64,000 nt of DNA, taken from contig NC_133328.1 in assembly GCF_042186555.1 (NCBI RefSeq), positions 63,677,685-63,741,684 on the forward strand, written 5' to 3'. This DNA comes from Aquarana catesbeiana. Lineage: Eukaryota; Chordata; Amphibia; Anura; Ranidae. The translations under genes were made by a program, and so were the position numbers. Below, piece after piece: positions 22,205-33,765 of this stretch. A model generated the notes under the pieces. The model was given only the letters and a program-made list of their open reading frames with translations, did not search any database and had not been told where the DNA came from. How positions within the stretch are numbered: position 1 is the stretch's first letter; each line of letters begins with the position of its first letter.

Positions 22205-25200
22205 ATGGCTCACACGGTAACCTCACGACCCCAATTGAAATTTTGTTCATACAATGTCAACGGGCTGAACATTGCTTCGAAACGTGGGCAAATACTATAT
22301 CAGATGCACAAAAGACGAGTCAACGTGCTTTTGTTGCAGGAAACCCACTTCCATTCTGAATCCACCCCTTCCTGCTCCAGTAGATATTTTAATAGATGGA
22401 TCCACAGTACCAATCCAACACAAAAATCTAAGGGAGTATCTATTGCGTTTCATAAAACACTCCCTATTGAACTGCTTGATCATATGGCAGACCCCGAGGG
22501 CAGGTACGTTTTTGTGAAAATCTCTCTATGAGGGACCAAATTTACAATAGCTAATTTATACTTACCTAACACACACCAAGTCCCATCGGCCTTACAGTAT
22601 TTTAAGATCCTGTCGGGTTTTGCAGAGGGTAAGCTCATACTCGGGGGGGGACTTCAATACTCCCCTGGATCCACTTTTGGATTCATCGACATCCCGTTCC
22701 TCTATATCCTTCCCTAAAATACAGGCCCTAAAACGTGCCATCTACAATATGCATCTTGTAGACATATGGCGGATATTGTACCCAGAATCATGAAACTACA
22801 CACACTTTTCCAACGTGCACCGATCATATAGTCGTTTAGACTATTTCTTGGTCGACCACGGCTGTTTAGATTGGTCCCCAAATTGTGAAATAGACCCTAT
22901 GGTTTGGTCCGACCACTCTCCTCTATTCCTGACACTTACAGTCTCCTCTACTCCAATAAAAGAATGGACATGGAGGTTGAATGACTTGCTCCTGACTGAG
23001 CCAGGGTTCGATACTCAGATAGCGGAGACTATTTCAAACTTTTTTACAGACCACGCCTCTGATGACACCTCACCACCCATTAAATGGGAGGCATTAAAGG
23101 CAGTCTTACGAGGTAGTTTTATCCAAATGGGTGCCCGCATGAAGAAAGAACGCTCGGCTGCGATAGCCACGGCTGTACACAAACTCAGGACACTAGAGAC
23201 TACCCATAAACGCTCCCCAACTGTGGAGGTGCTTGTGGAGGTTTCTTCCGCTCGCTCTCAGCTTAGGGAATTATATGAGGCTTCAGCCCGTACATTTGCG
23301 AACAAACTAGCCTTTCACCAATACAAATTCTGGGATAAATGTGGTAGATCACTAGCTCGCACCCTACATACCAAACAACCTAACACCTTTATACCCCACA
23401 TACGGGACAATTCTGAGTAAATTGTCTCTTCACTCTCTGAGATGGGACAAGTTTTCCGGGACTTCTATCAATCCCTCTATAACATACCTGTAACAAGCCC
23501 CACTGAACCCCTTTATACTAGAGCGGACACGCAAGCCTCATATATAGCACAAAACGCATTACCTACCCTAGATGATGAAACGATAGAGGACTCGGAAGCT
23601 CCGATATTGGAAGATGAGGTTGCCCGCGCCATTGCATCTACCCCATCTGGTAAAAGTCCGGGCCCTGATGGCTTCACCCAGAAATGTTATAAACAATTTG
23701 CTCCCCTTCTCACTCCCTTCTTAACAAAAGTATTTAACTCAATCTCTGAGCGATCAGTATTCCCACTGCAAACTCTAGAGGCACATATCTCTCTCATCCC
23801 AAAACCAGACAAAGACCTGACTATATGTGCTAATTACCGACTCATTTCGCTGATAGGGGTTGATCTGAAAGTGTATGCGAAGGTGCTGGCTAATAGACTA
23901 CAACCGTTGCTACCCTAGATCAAGTGGGCTTTGTGAGTGGACGAGAGGCACGAGATAACACCCTGAAAACACTTCTCATTGCAGATTATGCTCGAGCCCA
24001 CAATGTCCCATTGTGCCTTCTCACGGTGGACGCAGAAAAGGCCTTCAACCGCGTCGGCTGGCAATTTCTACGCCTATCACTACAACAACTGGGTCTGGGC
24101 CAAAACATGCTCTCCAGAATAATGTCCCTCTATACTTCTCCCTCCGCCAGGATTAGACTAAATGGATCTCTAGCTCCAAAATTCACTATTCGCAATGGAA
24201 CGTGACAGGGGTGCCCCTTGTCCCCCATTCTCTATGTTCTTGTTATGGAACACCTAGCCATCGCCCTTAGAAACAACCCTGCTGTCCACGGTGTTAGTAT
24301 AGGCCCCATACATACTAAACTTGCCCTATTTGCAGATGACTTACTCATATTTGTGACCCAACCGCAAGTCTCATTACCCTCCATTATGCAGGAGTTTCAG
24401 AGATATGGAGATGTTAGTAACTTTAAAGTTAATCATAGTAAGTCAGAAATACTCCAACATTTCACTCCCAGAAGCAGCTCTCCAACAACTTGCGTCTTCC
24501 TTCCCTTTTAAGACAAACTCCACATCTATTTGTTATTTAGGAATTCATATCCCAACAGACGCTTCCCAATTATACACCAGCAACTTTACCCCTCTACTTC
24601 TTAGAACACAAGCGGATCTGACCACATACGCATCTAAACAGCTCTCTTGGTTGGGTAGGGTGAATGTTTTAAAGATGGATGTCCTCCCTCGATTCCTCTA
24701 TCTTTTTCAAACCTTACCTATTCACATCCCCATCCCGTTTTTCAAAAAGCTTCGCCAGATTTTTGCTAAATTTATATGGCAAGGAATCCGCCCCAGGAAA
24801 AATATGACACAATGATTCTTCCGAAGGCCCGGGGGGGGGGGGCGAGGGTCCCGGATGCCTCTTCCTGCCACAAGGCTGTGGTACTCACACGTATTGTGGA
24901 TTGGTTTCACCACCCCTCCTCCAAGCTCTGGGTTCAATTGGAAAAACATCACAATGAGGCTGATCTTTGCGCCCTGCCGTGGACACCTACGACTCGGCGT
25001 AGGGATGGTACCCTCTCTACTGCCCTTACCCGTCAGACTCTTCAGATATGGGACCGACTGCTATTAACGAGTAAATTATCTAAACCCCGGGGCCCGATGA
25101 CTCCTCTCTTTGGGACTCCAGCTTTCCCCCCGGCGGAGGTTGAGGAGAGATTTGGACCCTGGAATAGGGATAGTCATAGACGTTTGGCACAGGTACTATG

Positions 25201-26048
25201 CACTGACCCATCTTTGAGACCAGACATACCTCCCCAGACGGGTGCGGGGCCCCCAACCATGTGGTTACAAAGGAGTCAATTAATATCATATATACGTACT
25301 TTCTCCCCCATTTCAGAAATCCTAGACGACCCGACAGACTTTGATGAGCTGCTCTTACAACCAGATCCCCCAACACATGTAGTATCACTGTTATACTCCC
25401 TTTTATTAAATGTATCTACCCCTGACCTTCCAACATACACGCAGAAATGGGAAACAGATCTACAGCATTCCATCTCCCCTGCTGATTGGCAAAAAGCTTT
25501 ATTTTAACACATAGGATCTCTTTGGCAACTAAGAATCAAGAAAAGGGGTTTAAGCTATTAACGAGATGGTACAGATGTCCGATGACTATCCAACGATTTA
25601 ACCCCTCTATCTCAGGTACTTGTTGGAGGTGCCTGTCCTCTAGTGGGACAATGCTCCACATATGGTGGGCATGCCCTCCAATTCGGAAATATACAACATA
25701 TAACAAATATACAACAGGCTGATGGCGACCTCAATTAAGCCCACCCCAGAGATAGCCCTGCTATCTATGCTTCTGGGCCCACTCAAGTTGATTAAAAAAG
25801 ACAAACTGCGCCACTTTTTGGCCGCGGTCAGGACAGTGATACCCAGACATTGGAGAACAGTAGATGTGCCTTCTTTGGGGGATTGGGCTGTCGAGGTGGA
25901 TCGGATAAGAGATCTGGAGCGTCTGCTGGCGCAGGAAGCAGGGAAGGAGGAACAGTTCTCCATTACTTGGACCTCATGGTCGATGTTTCGATACTCTGAT
26001 GACTTCCTCATATGGATCAGAGATGCCCCGTCCTTGCCCGCCGATTAG
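22205..26048 (+). pseudogene. L1-group ORF2: endonuclease and reverse transcriptase, inactivated
   Basis: ORF2 nicks target DNA and reverse-transcribes the element RNA. The full domain order is present in pieces. APE endonuclease: FCSYNVNGLN, LLLQETHF, GGDFN region, RSYSRLDYFLV, SDHSPLF. Reverse transcriptase: GKSPGPDGFT, NYRLISLIGVDLKVYAKVLA, GFVSGREARDN, LTVDAEKAFNRV, catalytic FADDLLIF. C-terminus: zinc-binding-like CWRC-x7-H-x4-C near 25620-25675. Lesions include TGA 22529-22531, one extra G in the run 22643-22650 (frameshift), TGA 22791-22793, TAA 23418-23420, a TAG plus shift near 23916, TGA 24203-24205, and frameshifts near 24490, 24790, 25500 and 25700. Start chosen at ATG 22205 because the endonuclease begins right after it. 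Confidence 0.92.
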
Positions 26049-26525
26049 CCATGTTGGGGTGCTTCCCACTTTGTTGTCATCCCCTATCTCTCCACATGCT
26101 CTCACTCATACCTTTTTCTCTGTTTTCTTTCTTTAAGTACTGAACCAGTCACTCAAATATATAAACAAAGATTATATTTCCAGAATTGCTCAACAACTTG
26201 AATATCTATAATAAATGATTGAATGATCTATACAGCGTTCCAGCCCGACGAGGAGGAATTTCCTGATAACACAAACACGCAAAATTATAAAGGTGGTTAT
26301 AGGTTGGTTCCCCCACACATGTTATTTTACTATTATATTACCATCCTCTATATATAATGTGATAATACAGTATTTTACCGGAAGATGTATACCAAGACAT
26401 ATAATCCTATGCATATATAATAAGCGTTACCCTTATTGTTCCATATATAATGTATACAATATTATACTGTACAGTACCTTATCTTTTTGTTATATCTCTA
26501 TATTGAAATAAACTAAGATTGAAAA
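26049..26525 (+). other. 3' UTR of the plus-strand L1
   Basis: AT-rich 477 bp ending AATAAACTAAGATTGAAAA just before the target duplication. AATAAA near 26507 can serve as polyadenylation signal. The poly(A) tail is almost absent. Confidence 0.75.
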
Positions 26526-26540
26526 GAAACCCTAGGGCTC
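26526..26540 (+). repeat. Right target-site duplication of L1 element
   Basis: Exact copy of 19628-19642. Confidence 0.9.
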
Positions 26541-28439
26541 CACAGAACCCTGACTGGGAATGGCTGATCTATTATATCCAAGTAAAAAAAAGTCTAGTCA
26601 ATATTATGGTTATGGTGGTCTTTTATAGACAACATGTTTGACACAAACAGCCCTGAAATCAATTTGGTTGAACAAAAAAAAAATTCCTCAATTTCAACCT
26701 TCCTAACATTTCAGCAGTCCTTGGTCCTTTTCCTTTACATCGGGGAAAAAAAACATCCTTCTTGATGCCACAAGGCAGATGGAACAATTTTCTGGAAAGA
26801 AAAAAATATTACCATAGTATCCGTAGTAATTATAATCATGATACCATTGGTTGTAATCATCTTGTACACAATCCATTGTACAATACTTGAAGTACACCAC
26901 TATGTATGATCAAAACATTTAGATGACTTCAGACAAGCATGCCATTCCCACCCCTAACAAGCTTGAAAAACATAACGTTTTGTTTGTTGCTTGCTGCTCA
27001 GACAAAATAATTAATCTTCCCATGAACAAAAAAGAAAAGCGTAATGTAGAAATGATGCACGTTTAGCTTAATATTTAAGCCATGGTTTCAAAGAAGCTGG
27101 CGTCCATGTCCATGAAGGAAGCATTGCCAGCAGTGTATAATTGGGATTAGGATTTTCCATTGTTTTGCAAATGTTAACTGAGGCTATTGTCTGACCCCCA
27201 ATGACTTGGTTGACCCCAGCAGCCGTTGATATGATATCTCCGCCCAAGAAAAACGATTTGATATGTGTTACAGCTTAGCCCATGCCTCGCTCCGCGCTCT
27301 TGGAGCCATCCGTACTCTAAAATAAAAATATTTCGAATCTAAATGTGCCACCTGAAGGATAAGCAGTGTTTATGTAAGGTTTCAAAACTTAAAACAAATG
27401 GTAAACAAAAAATGTGGAGAGACTTTTCCAATAACATCTTGAACTTGTAACTATCTCTGTGTTGTCTTTCAAGCATTAATAAAATCCACATTGAAGATGT
27501 GGCTTTGATACTGAGAAAAGGAAGCAAGCACATCTGTATTCGCTAAACCTTGGCCCATTTTTATGTTTGTTACTTTTGTCTTTTCCCTTTTGATGACATC
27601 TTTTGGATAGTGTTTTAGGCTAAACAATTTTATTGTATTTTATGACGTGGGGGGCATGGAATAATTGAATTTAAGATGAATCCTTATTTTTGTTCTTGTT
27701 CTCTGTGGATATACTTTATGCTTCTAATGATCTTTAAACTGGTTACCTGTGAAAGAAGTTCACTAAGAGTACAGAGACACACCAAAAACTCACCATGTTA
27801 TTATGTTATTCTTTATAATACTGTGGATACAGAGGAAGGCAAAACAAATGAGGTCGTTTGCATTTCATAATGTAAGGGCAAAAACAACTTTTCGTGACGC
27901 TGTAAATGAAGGTTTAAATAATTCTCTGGAGCACTTTGTGCTTCCTGCCGTAGTAAAGTCACTTTGTATTGGTTAAGTTACAAACCATCCTGGGTAATTG
28001 GTAGGCCATACATGCTAGTGAGGCTACTGAGGAAGCCTAATACAGAGGTGTAACGTGTATATGAGCGGAGCCATGCCAGCACGGTATCTAGCAGTTCCCG
28101 GGTGGTGTACAGAAGCTGCCTATATATGTACAATGTGCAGATCATGGCACATTGTGTGCATTGTTCTGTTTTAGCTTTTAATAAATGTGTTGAATTGTAC
28201 AGAGAGCACTGTTAGGTTTTATTCCTTTTGCATATCTATGCATGAGGAGAGAGGAGGAGTGAAGGAGCTGTTCTGGGAGCCGTTTTTATGTACAACTAGA
28301 AACCAGGAGCCATTGGGTGTCTAGTTCATGAATGGGGCACAAACGTGTGTGACCCTGATTTCAGATTGGGGACAATATTCGGAGGTGGGCATATATGATT
28401 CATGGGAGGTGATTTGCATGCCACACAAGGGTGATCTGA
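26541..28439. other. Unrecognised region with one dispersed segment
   Basis: No supported gene. The stretch 27805-27975 is about 80 percent identical by eye to 44255-44420. A degenerate CTGAGGA...GTAACG motif lies at 28027-28055, resembling the one in the foldback at 60.9 kb. Confidence 0.45.
27805..27975 (+). repeat. Dispersed ~165-bp segment, copy 1
   Basis: Shares CAGAGGAAGGCAAAACAA, GTTTGCATTTCATAATGTAA and TGTGCTTCCTGCC, in the same order and orientation, with 44255-44420. Family unknown. Confidence 0.6.
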
Positions 28440-28820
28440 TACCGTGCCTTGAAAAAGTATTCACACCCCTTGAAATTTTCCACATTTTGTCAGGTTACAA
28501 CAAAAAACGTAATTGTATTTTATTGGGATTTTATGTGATAGACCAACACATAGTGGCACATAATTGTGAAGTGGAAGGAAAATGATCAATGGTTTTCAAA
28601 ATGTTTTACAAATAAATATCTAAAAAGTATGGTGTGCGTTTGCATTTAGCCCTCTTTACTCTGATACCCCTAACTAAAATCTAGTAGAACTAATTGCCTT
28701 CAGAAGTCACCTAATTAGTACATAGAGTCCACCTGTGAGTAATTTAATTTCAGTATAAATACAGCTGTTCTGTAAAGCCCTCAGAGGTTTGTTAGAGAAC
28801 CTTAGTGAACAAACAGCATC

Positions 28821-29770
28821 ATGAAGGCCAAGGAAAACACCAGACAAGTCAGGTATAAAGTTGTGGAGAAGTTTAAAGCAAGGTTAGGTTATAAAAAATA
28901 TCCCAAGCTTTGATCTCACAGAGCACTGTTCAATCCATCATCTGAAATTGGAAAGTGTATGGCACAACTGCAAACCTACCAAGACATGGCCATCCACCTA
29001 AACTGAGAGGCTGGACAAGGAGAGCATTAATCAGAGAAGCAGCCAAAAGGTGATTCAAAATGATAACGCTGGGGGATCTGCAGAGATCGAGAGCTCAGGT
29101 GGGAGAATATGTCCACAGGACAACTATTAGTCGTGCACTCCACAAATCTGGCCTTTATGGAAGAGTGGTAAGAAGAAAGCCATTATTGAAAGAAAGACAT
29201 AAGAAGTCCCATTTGCAGTTTGTGAGAAGCCATGTGAGGGACACATGTGGAAGAAGGTGCTCTAGTCAGATGAGACCAAAATTGAACTTTTTGGCCTAAA
29301 AGCAAAATGTTATGCGTGGCGCAAAACTAACACTGCACATCACACTGAGCACACCATCCCAACCATGAAACATGGTGTGGCAGCATCATGTTGTGGGGAT
29401 GCTTTTCTTTAGCAGGGACAGGGAAGCTGATCAGAGTTGATGGGAAGATGGATGAAGCCAAATACAGGGCAATCTTAGAAGAAAACCTTAGAAGAGTATG
29501 TAAAAGACTTGAGACTAGGGCAGAGGTTCACCTTTCAGCAGGACAATGACCCTAAAAACATACAGCCAGAGCTACAAAGGAATGGTTTAGATCAAAGCAT
29601 ATATTCATGTGTTAGAATGGCCCAGTCAGAGTCCAGACCTAAATCCAGTTGATAGTCTGTGGCAAGACTTGAAAATTGCTGTTCACAGACGCTCTCCATC
29701 TAACCTGACAGAGCTTGAGCTATTTTTTAAAGAAGAATGGGCAAGAATTTCAGTCTCTAGATTGTTGATA
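28821..29770 (+). pseudogene. Tc1-like transposase, copy 1 (N-terminal and most of DDE), broken
   Basis: Starts at ATG 28821 with the Tc1-type helix-turn-helix region. It then gives VHRTTISRALHKSGLYGRVV and KERHKKSHLQF, typical of the linker before the DDE domain. Two extra bases near 29244 (ACACATGTGG where copy 2 has ACACGTGG) shift the frame. It diverges from copy 2 after GTCTCTAGAT near 29762, where unrelated sequence begins. Several stops occur in the first 250 bp. Not functional. Confidence 0.85.
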
Positions 29771-30330
29771 TTCAGGTGTTTTTAACTAGCCTTGCAGGAA
29801 ATGTCATTCTTGAATGTTGAATGTGTGCGCTGTAAAATATTTTGTACTGTTTGTAGGTCTTATAGCAGCACCATCTTGAATTTAAACGCATTATAGGGTG
29901 TGCCCCTTAAATATGTTTTTGTATATTGTAATAGACCTTGACCAGGTTTTTTGGGCTGGAGCACCCCCCCTCATCATTACCTCTTATTTAGTGGCCACCA
30001 GTGCATAGGATGTATCCCCTTCAGTTCTCCCACATAGAGGAGTTCAGCTCCCATGGTTGAGACAAAGGATCTTCCATTCTACTACTAGAGTAGGACCCAC
30101 TAATTCGGGGTACTTTGTCGCAGTAAGTGGGCTTAGCACTATATGACCATATAGTGTGACCAAACCCCTGTATTTTTTGAATATGTTCAGGTGTTTTTAA
30201 CTAGCCTTGCAGGAAATGTCATTCTTGAATGTGTGCGCTGTAAAAATATTTTGTACTGTTTGTAGGTCTTATAGCAGCACCATCTTGAATTTAAAGCATT
30301 ATAAGGTGTGCCCCCCAAATATGTTTTTGT
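29771..30330 (+). repeat. Foreign segment with ~150-bp direct repeats inside the Tc1
   Basis: The stretch beginning TTCAGGTGTTTTTAACTAGC at 29771 recurs at 30186, offset by 415 bp. Both contain TATAGCAGCACCATCTTGAA. The sequence between them is unrelated to Tc1. The second copy runs straight into duplicated transposase at 30331. Origin unknown; it could be a short retroelement with terminal direct repeats or a rearrangement product. Confidence 0.6.
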
Positions 30331-30978
30331 ATTATTGAAAGAAAGACATAAGAAGTCCCATTTGCAGTTTGCGAGAAGCCATGTGAGGGACACGTGGAAG
30401 AAGGTGCTCTGGCCAGATGAGACCAAAATTGAACTTTTTGGCCTAAATGCAAAATTCTATGCGTGGCTTAAAACTAACACTGCACATCACACTGAACACA
30501 CCATCCCCACCATAAAACATGGTGGTGGCAGCATCATGTTGTGGGGATGCTTTTCTTTAGCAGGGACAGGGAAGCTGGTCAGAGTTGATGGGAAGATGGA
30601 TGGAGCCAAATACAGGGCAATCTTAGAAGAAAACCTTAGAAGAGTATGCAAAAGACTTGAGACTATAGGGCGGAGGTTCACCTTCCAGCAGGACAATGAC
30701 CCTAAAAACATACAGCCAGAGCTACAAAGGAATGGTTTAGATCAAAGCATATTCATATGTTAGAATGGCCCAGTCAGAGTCCAGGCCTAAATCCAATTGC
30801 TAGTCTGTGGCAAGACTTGAAAATTGCTGTTCACAGACGCTCTCCATCCAACCTGACAGAGCTTGAGCTATTTTGCAAAGAATGGGCAAAAATTTCAGTC
30901 TCTAGATGTGCAAAGCTGGTAGAGACATATCTAAAAAGACTTGTAATTGCAGCAAAAGGTGGTTCTACAAAGTATTGA
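30331..30978 (+). pseudogene. Tc1-like transposase, copy 2 (DDE domain to C-terminus)
   Basis: Duplicate of the DDE domain that continues to the true C-terminus and the right TIR. Phrases seen: WPDETKIELFGLNAKF (first Asp), GGGSIMLWGCFS, FTFQQDNDPKN (second Asp in QDND), then after a small frameshift near 30757 LEWPSQSPGLNPIASLW. The last motif normally reads SPDLNPIE or SPDLNPID; here Asp is Gly and the acidic residue is Ala, so the third catalytic position is lost. It ends KGGSTKY followed by the stop at 30976-30978. It lacks an N-terminal DNA-binding domain. Confidence 0.85.
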
Positions 30979-31239
30979 CTCAGGGGGGCTGAATACAAAT
31001 GCACGCCACAATTTTCACATTATTATTTGTAAAACATTTTGAAAACCATTTATCATTTTCCTTCCACTTCACAATTATGTGCCACTTTGTGTTGGTCTAT
31101 CACATAAAATCCCAATAAAATACATTTACGTTTTTAGCTGTAACATGACAAAATATGGAAAATTTCAAGGGGTATGAAAACTTTTTCAAGGCACTGTATG
31201 TGAAGATTACAGCGGAGTTCCACCCAAATGTGGAACTTG

Positions 31240-31255
31240 CGCATTAAGGACTCCT
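31240..31255 (+). repeat. Target-site duplication at the 3' side of the minus-strand L1
   Basis: CGCATTAAGGACTCCT, identical to 42741-42756. Confidence 0.88.
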
Positions 31256-31280
31256 TTTTTTTTTTTTTTTAAATACTTTA

Positions 31281-31386
31281 TTTCCTGACAGACTCCATGG
31301 CAGCAACGTGTGGGTTAAGTCCCGCCTCTACTACCCTATAGGACACTACTCCCATAAATCTTTGCTCCCTGCCCCCGGCCGTGTTC
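31281..31386 (+). repeat. Left inverted terminal repeat of DIRS
   Basis: TTTCCTGACAGACTCCATGG through GGCCGTGTTC. It is the reverse complement of 36817-36920 with few differences (CTGACAG here, CTGATGG in the other repeat). Confidence 0.9.
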
Positions 31387-31857
31387 TTTTTTTGTCCTCC
31401 TCGCAAGACCTAGTGTTGGTCTTCCTACCTGAAGATGTTTATCCCCACGATCAAGGTTGGCCGAGCTGCGACTTGGATCGGGAAAAGTCGCATTACTCCG
31501 CTAAGCCCTAGCTATTAGCAGGGTATGGAGTGGGGCGTTGGAAGAGGCGCAGGAAGAAGCCGTTTTCCCTGGCCACTGGCAGGCGAGGCCGCGCATGGGT
31601 TGGATAGCCAGCTATTAGCAGGTGACCCCTTGTTGCCCCTGGAAAGTCCGGTGTTTACCTTCGGCCTGACGATTGTGGTGGGATTGGTGAGATGTTTCCT
31701 TGCTATCATGGCAGCAGTTTCTGTTGGAATTCCTTGTTGTTCCTCTCCCTTGTGTGTCTTTTCCCCTCGTCTTAACGTTCAGGTGGTTGCAGGCATGGCG
31801 GCTGGTTCTTCCTGCGTTCCAGCCGCCGTTTTTACTTTCACTTTGTGTCCGGCCGTA

Positions 31858-31994
31858 CTGCGCATGCGCGGACGGCACGAAACCGAGGCTTGGTTTTCGC
31901 GCATGCGCGATAGCGGCAAATCGCCGCTAATCGCGCATGCGCACTGGCGTTCGCTCGTCACGGGCGGTGACGTCACTGGGGCGCCCTATTTAAA
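31858..31994 (+). promoter_or_regulatory. Putative DIRS promoter: three NRF-1-type sites, CRE, TATA-like box
   Basis: GCGCATGCGC occurs at 31860-31869, 31899-31908 and 31933-31942, each matching the NRF-1 consensus YGCGCAYGCGCR closely. A perfect palindromic CRE, TGACGTCA, is at 31968-31975, and TATTTAAA at 31987-31994. The order upstream-to-downstream, and the ATG of the gag frame at 32162, suit a pol II promoter. Function is inferred. Confidence 0.6.
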
Positions 31995-32161
31995 CTGGGG
32001 AAATAGCCTGCAGTCCCTGGGAATGCCTGCAAGCTGTTTTTGGCTCTTCCCCACGCTCCAGTGAATCAGCTACTGGTAAATAGCTTTACATACAGGAGGG
32101 CTGTTGCTCCCTGGCTCATAGCAGAGTTAATTTATATGCCTTACGTTAACTTTGCAGTCAG

Positions 32162-33764
32162 ATGGATATTTCTCAAGACATGAGCTCTCCACCGCCTGCC
32201 TCTGGCCAGCCTCCTCTCACAAGGTACAAGGGCAGGTCCCATTGCCGAGGGTCCTTAGGCGGGTGGGGGGGGGGGTGTATTTCCGCAGATGATCGTTCTT
32301 TCTAACTGCTCTGTTTTGTTTCTGTGGTTCTCTGTCTTCTGCTTTAGCCCTTCCAGGTCAGAACAGCGTCGCAGCTCGCACAAAGGAAGTGATTCGTCAA
32401 AGTCGCATCACCGGCAAACCTCTTCCAAATCTAAACATTACGGCTCCTCCTCAAAATCAGGACACCGTAGTGAGGAGCGCTCGCACTCCTCAGTGGCCCA
32501 CTCCAGCCACTCTTCAAGTGTCTGCTGGGGATGCAGATCACAAGTACCTGTCGGTAAATCGCTGTGCGATTCCTGCTTCGCCAAAGCTTCCAGGGAAAGA
32601 GGTGATTCGGACCAGCAACTTAAAGCCCTAGTTGAGAGGGTTGTGAAGGAATCACTTAAGGGTATTGAGGCAGTCCGGCCTGTTACCCCTCAGGCAGAGC
32701 CACCAGGTTCCCCAGTGAGGGAAACTCAGTTGCAGGACACCTGGGAGTCCTCTGTTCCTAGCCACCCTTCAGTGGTCAACTCTGACAGTGACTCGGATGA
32801 ATATAATACCTGTGTGGGTTTTGACTTCACTCTGCTACCTCCCTTGGTCAAGGCGATTAGAGAAACTCTAAATTGGGAGGATGCGACGGCTGTCCCTCCC
32901 AAACAGAGAAAATTCTTTAAACAGCTAAAGAAGGAGCGAGTTAACTTTCCTTTCTTTTCTGAGTTGGGCGAGATCATCACAGATGAATGGAGCAAGGTGG
33001 AGAAGAAAAACTCCATGCTTACCAAAATTTCAAAGCTTTATCCCTTTCGGGAGGAAGAAGTGAAGCATCTGGAATCAGCTCCTTTGGTGGACGCAGCGGT
33101 GATGAGGCTAGTGAAACACGTGACACTCCCCTTGGAGGACACAGTGTCCTTTAAAGACGTTCTGGACAGACGGATTGATGCTGATTTGAGGAGAGTGTAC
33201 CTTACAGCAGGCATGGCTTGCAAACCAGCCTTAGCCCTGGCAGCCCTGTCCAAAGCTATGGAGGTGTGGACGGATAGTGTTCAAGATACGCTAAGGAATA
33301 TTTCAGATGACACAGCGAAGAACTCGCCTATTCAAGAATTAAGGCTAGCATCGGCTTTTCTGGGTGAAGCCTCGATTGACATCATTCGCCTGGCGGCCCG
33401 AGTAATGCTCTCGTCGGTCACCGCCAAGCGGGCTCTTTGGCTCCGCCCTTGGCTGGCTGACCCAGCCTCTAAGCAGGTATGGTGCCGAATTCCCTACGGG
33501 GGCTCTTCTCTTTTCGGCAACAAGCTGGATGAGGCCATTACACGGGCTACTGGCGGGAAGTCGGGGTTCCTACCTCAGGATAGACGCCTGCAAGGCCAAA
33601 GAAGATCCTTCCCGAAGAGGCAATATCAAGATCGATCCAGAGAGGCTCGTACTTACAAGCCAGGCCGGGAATTCTCCAGATCCTGGAAATCAAGGCAATC
33701 GTCCTTTAAGAAGGCTGCAGGTAGTGAGTCGAAAGGGGAGAGGCAACCTTCCAAATCTTTTTGA
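32162..33764 (+). CDS. DIRS gag-like ORF1 with apparent 124-nt intron
   Basis: Capsid-like protein, presumed to bind element RNA. The second exon carries an uninterrupted frame to TGA 33762-33764. It includes a Ser/His/Lys-rich start, a CWGC-x10-CDSC putative zinc-binding cluster, acidic stretches, and a basic C-terminus (RRSFPKRQYQDRSREARTYK). I place the start at ATG 32162 because joining 32223 to 32348 keeps the frame and removes a segment with GT...AG ends (32224-32347). The acceptor is preceded by a long pyrimidine tract (TTCTCTGTCTTCTGCTTTAG). The spliced protein would be about 492 residues. Without splicing, the frame could instead start at ATG 32289 and give 491 residues. The intron is inferred. 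Confidence 0.75.
32224..32347 (+). other. Candidate spliceosomal intron in DIRS ORF1
   Basis: Donor AAG|GTACAAG and acceptor TCTTCTGCTTTAG|CCC. Length 124 nt, G-rich in its first half, with in-frame stops if retained. Splicing would fuse an upstream 20-codon exon (MDISQDMSSPPPASG...) in frame to the gag frame. Confidence 0.5.
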
Positions 33765-33765
33765 A

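Larger units (their letters stand above)
19643..26525 (+). mobile_element. Full-length L1-group LINE
   Basis: A 6.9-kb non-LTR retrotransposon with both ends defined by an exact 15-bp target duplication. Order: GC-rich 5' UTR (19643-20524), ORF1 (20525-21658), 546-bp spacer, ORF2 (22205-26048), 3' UTR ending TTGAAATAAACTAAGATTGAAAA. Two-ORF layout, ORF1 type and ORF2 domain order fit the L1/Tx1 group. ORF1 is open; ORF2 carries many lesions, so the copy is dead. Confidence 0.93.
28442..31196 (+). mobile_element. Tc1-like transposon with internal duplication and insertion
   Basis: Bounded by TA (28440-28441 and 31197-31198). The ~200-bp inverted ends are CCGTGCCTTGAAAAAGTATT on the left and AACTTTTTCAAGGCACTG on the right. 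At 2.75 kb it is much longer than the usual ~1.6 kb. A 588-bp transposase segment occurs twice (29182-29770 and 30331-30917), separated by foreign sequence that itself carries a direct repeat. The family differs from the Tc1 copy at 1-1497. Confidence 0.85.

Noticed and set aside
31525..32064. 179-codon frame upstream of the DIRS gag
   Set aside because: Lies over the NRF-1/CRE promoter region and leader; low-similarity, biased composition, no family match.
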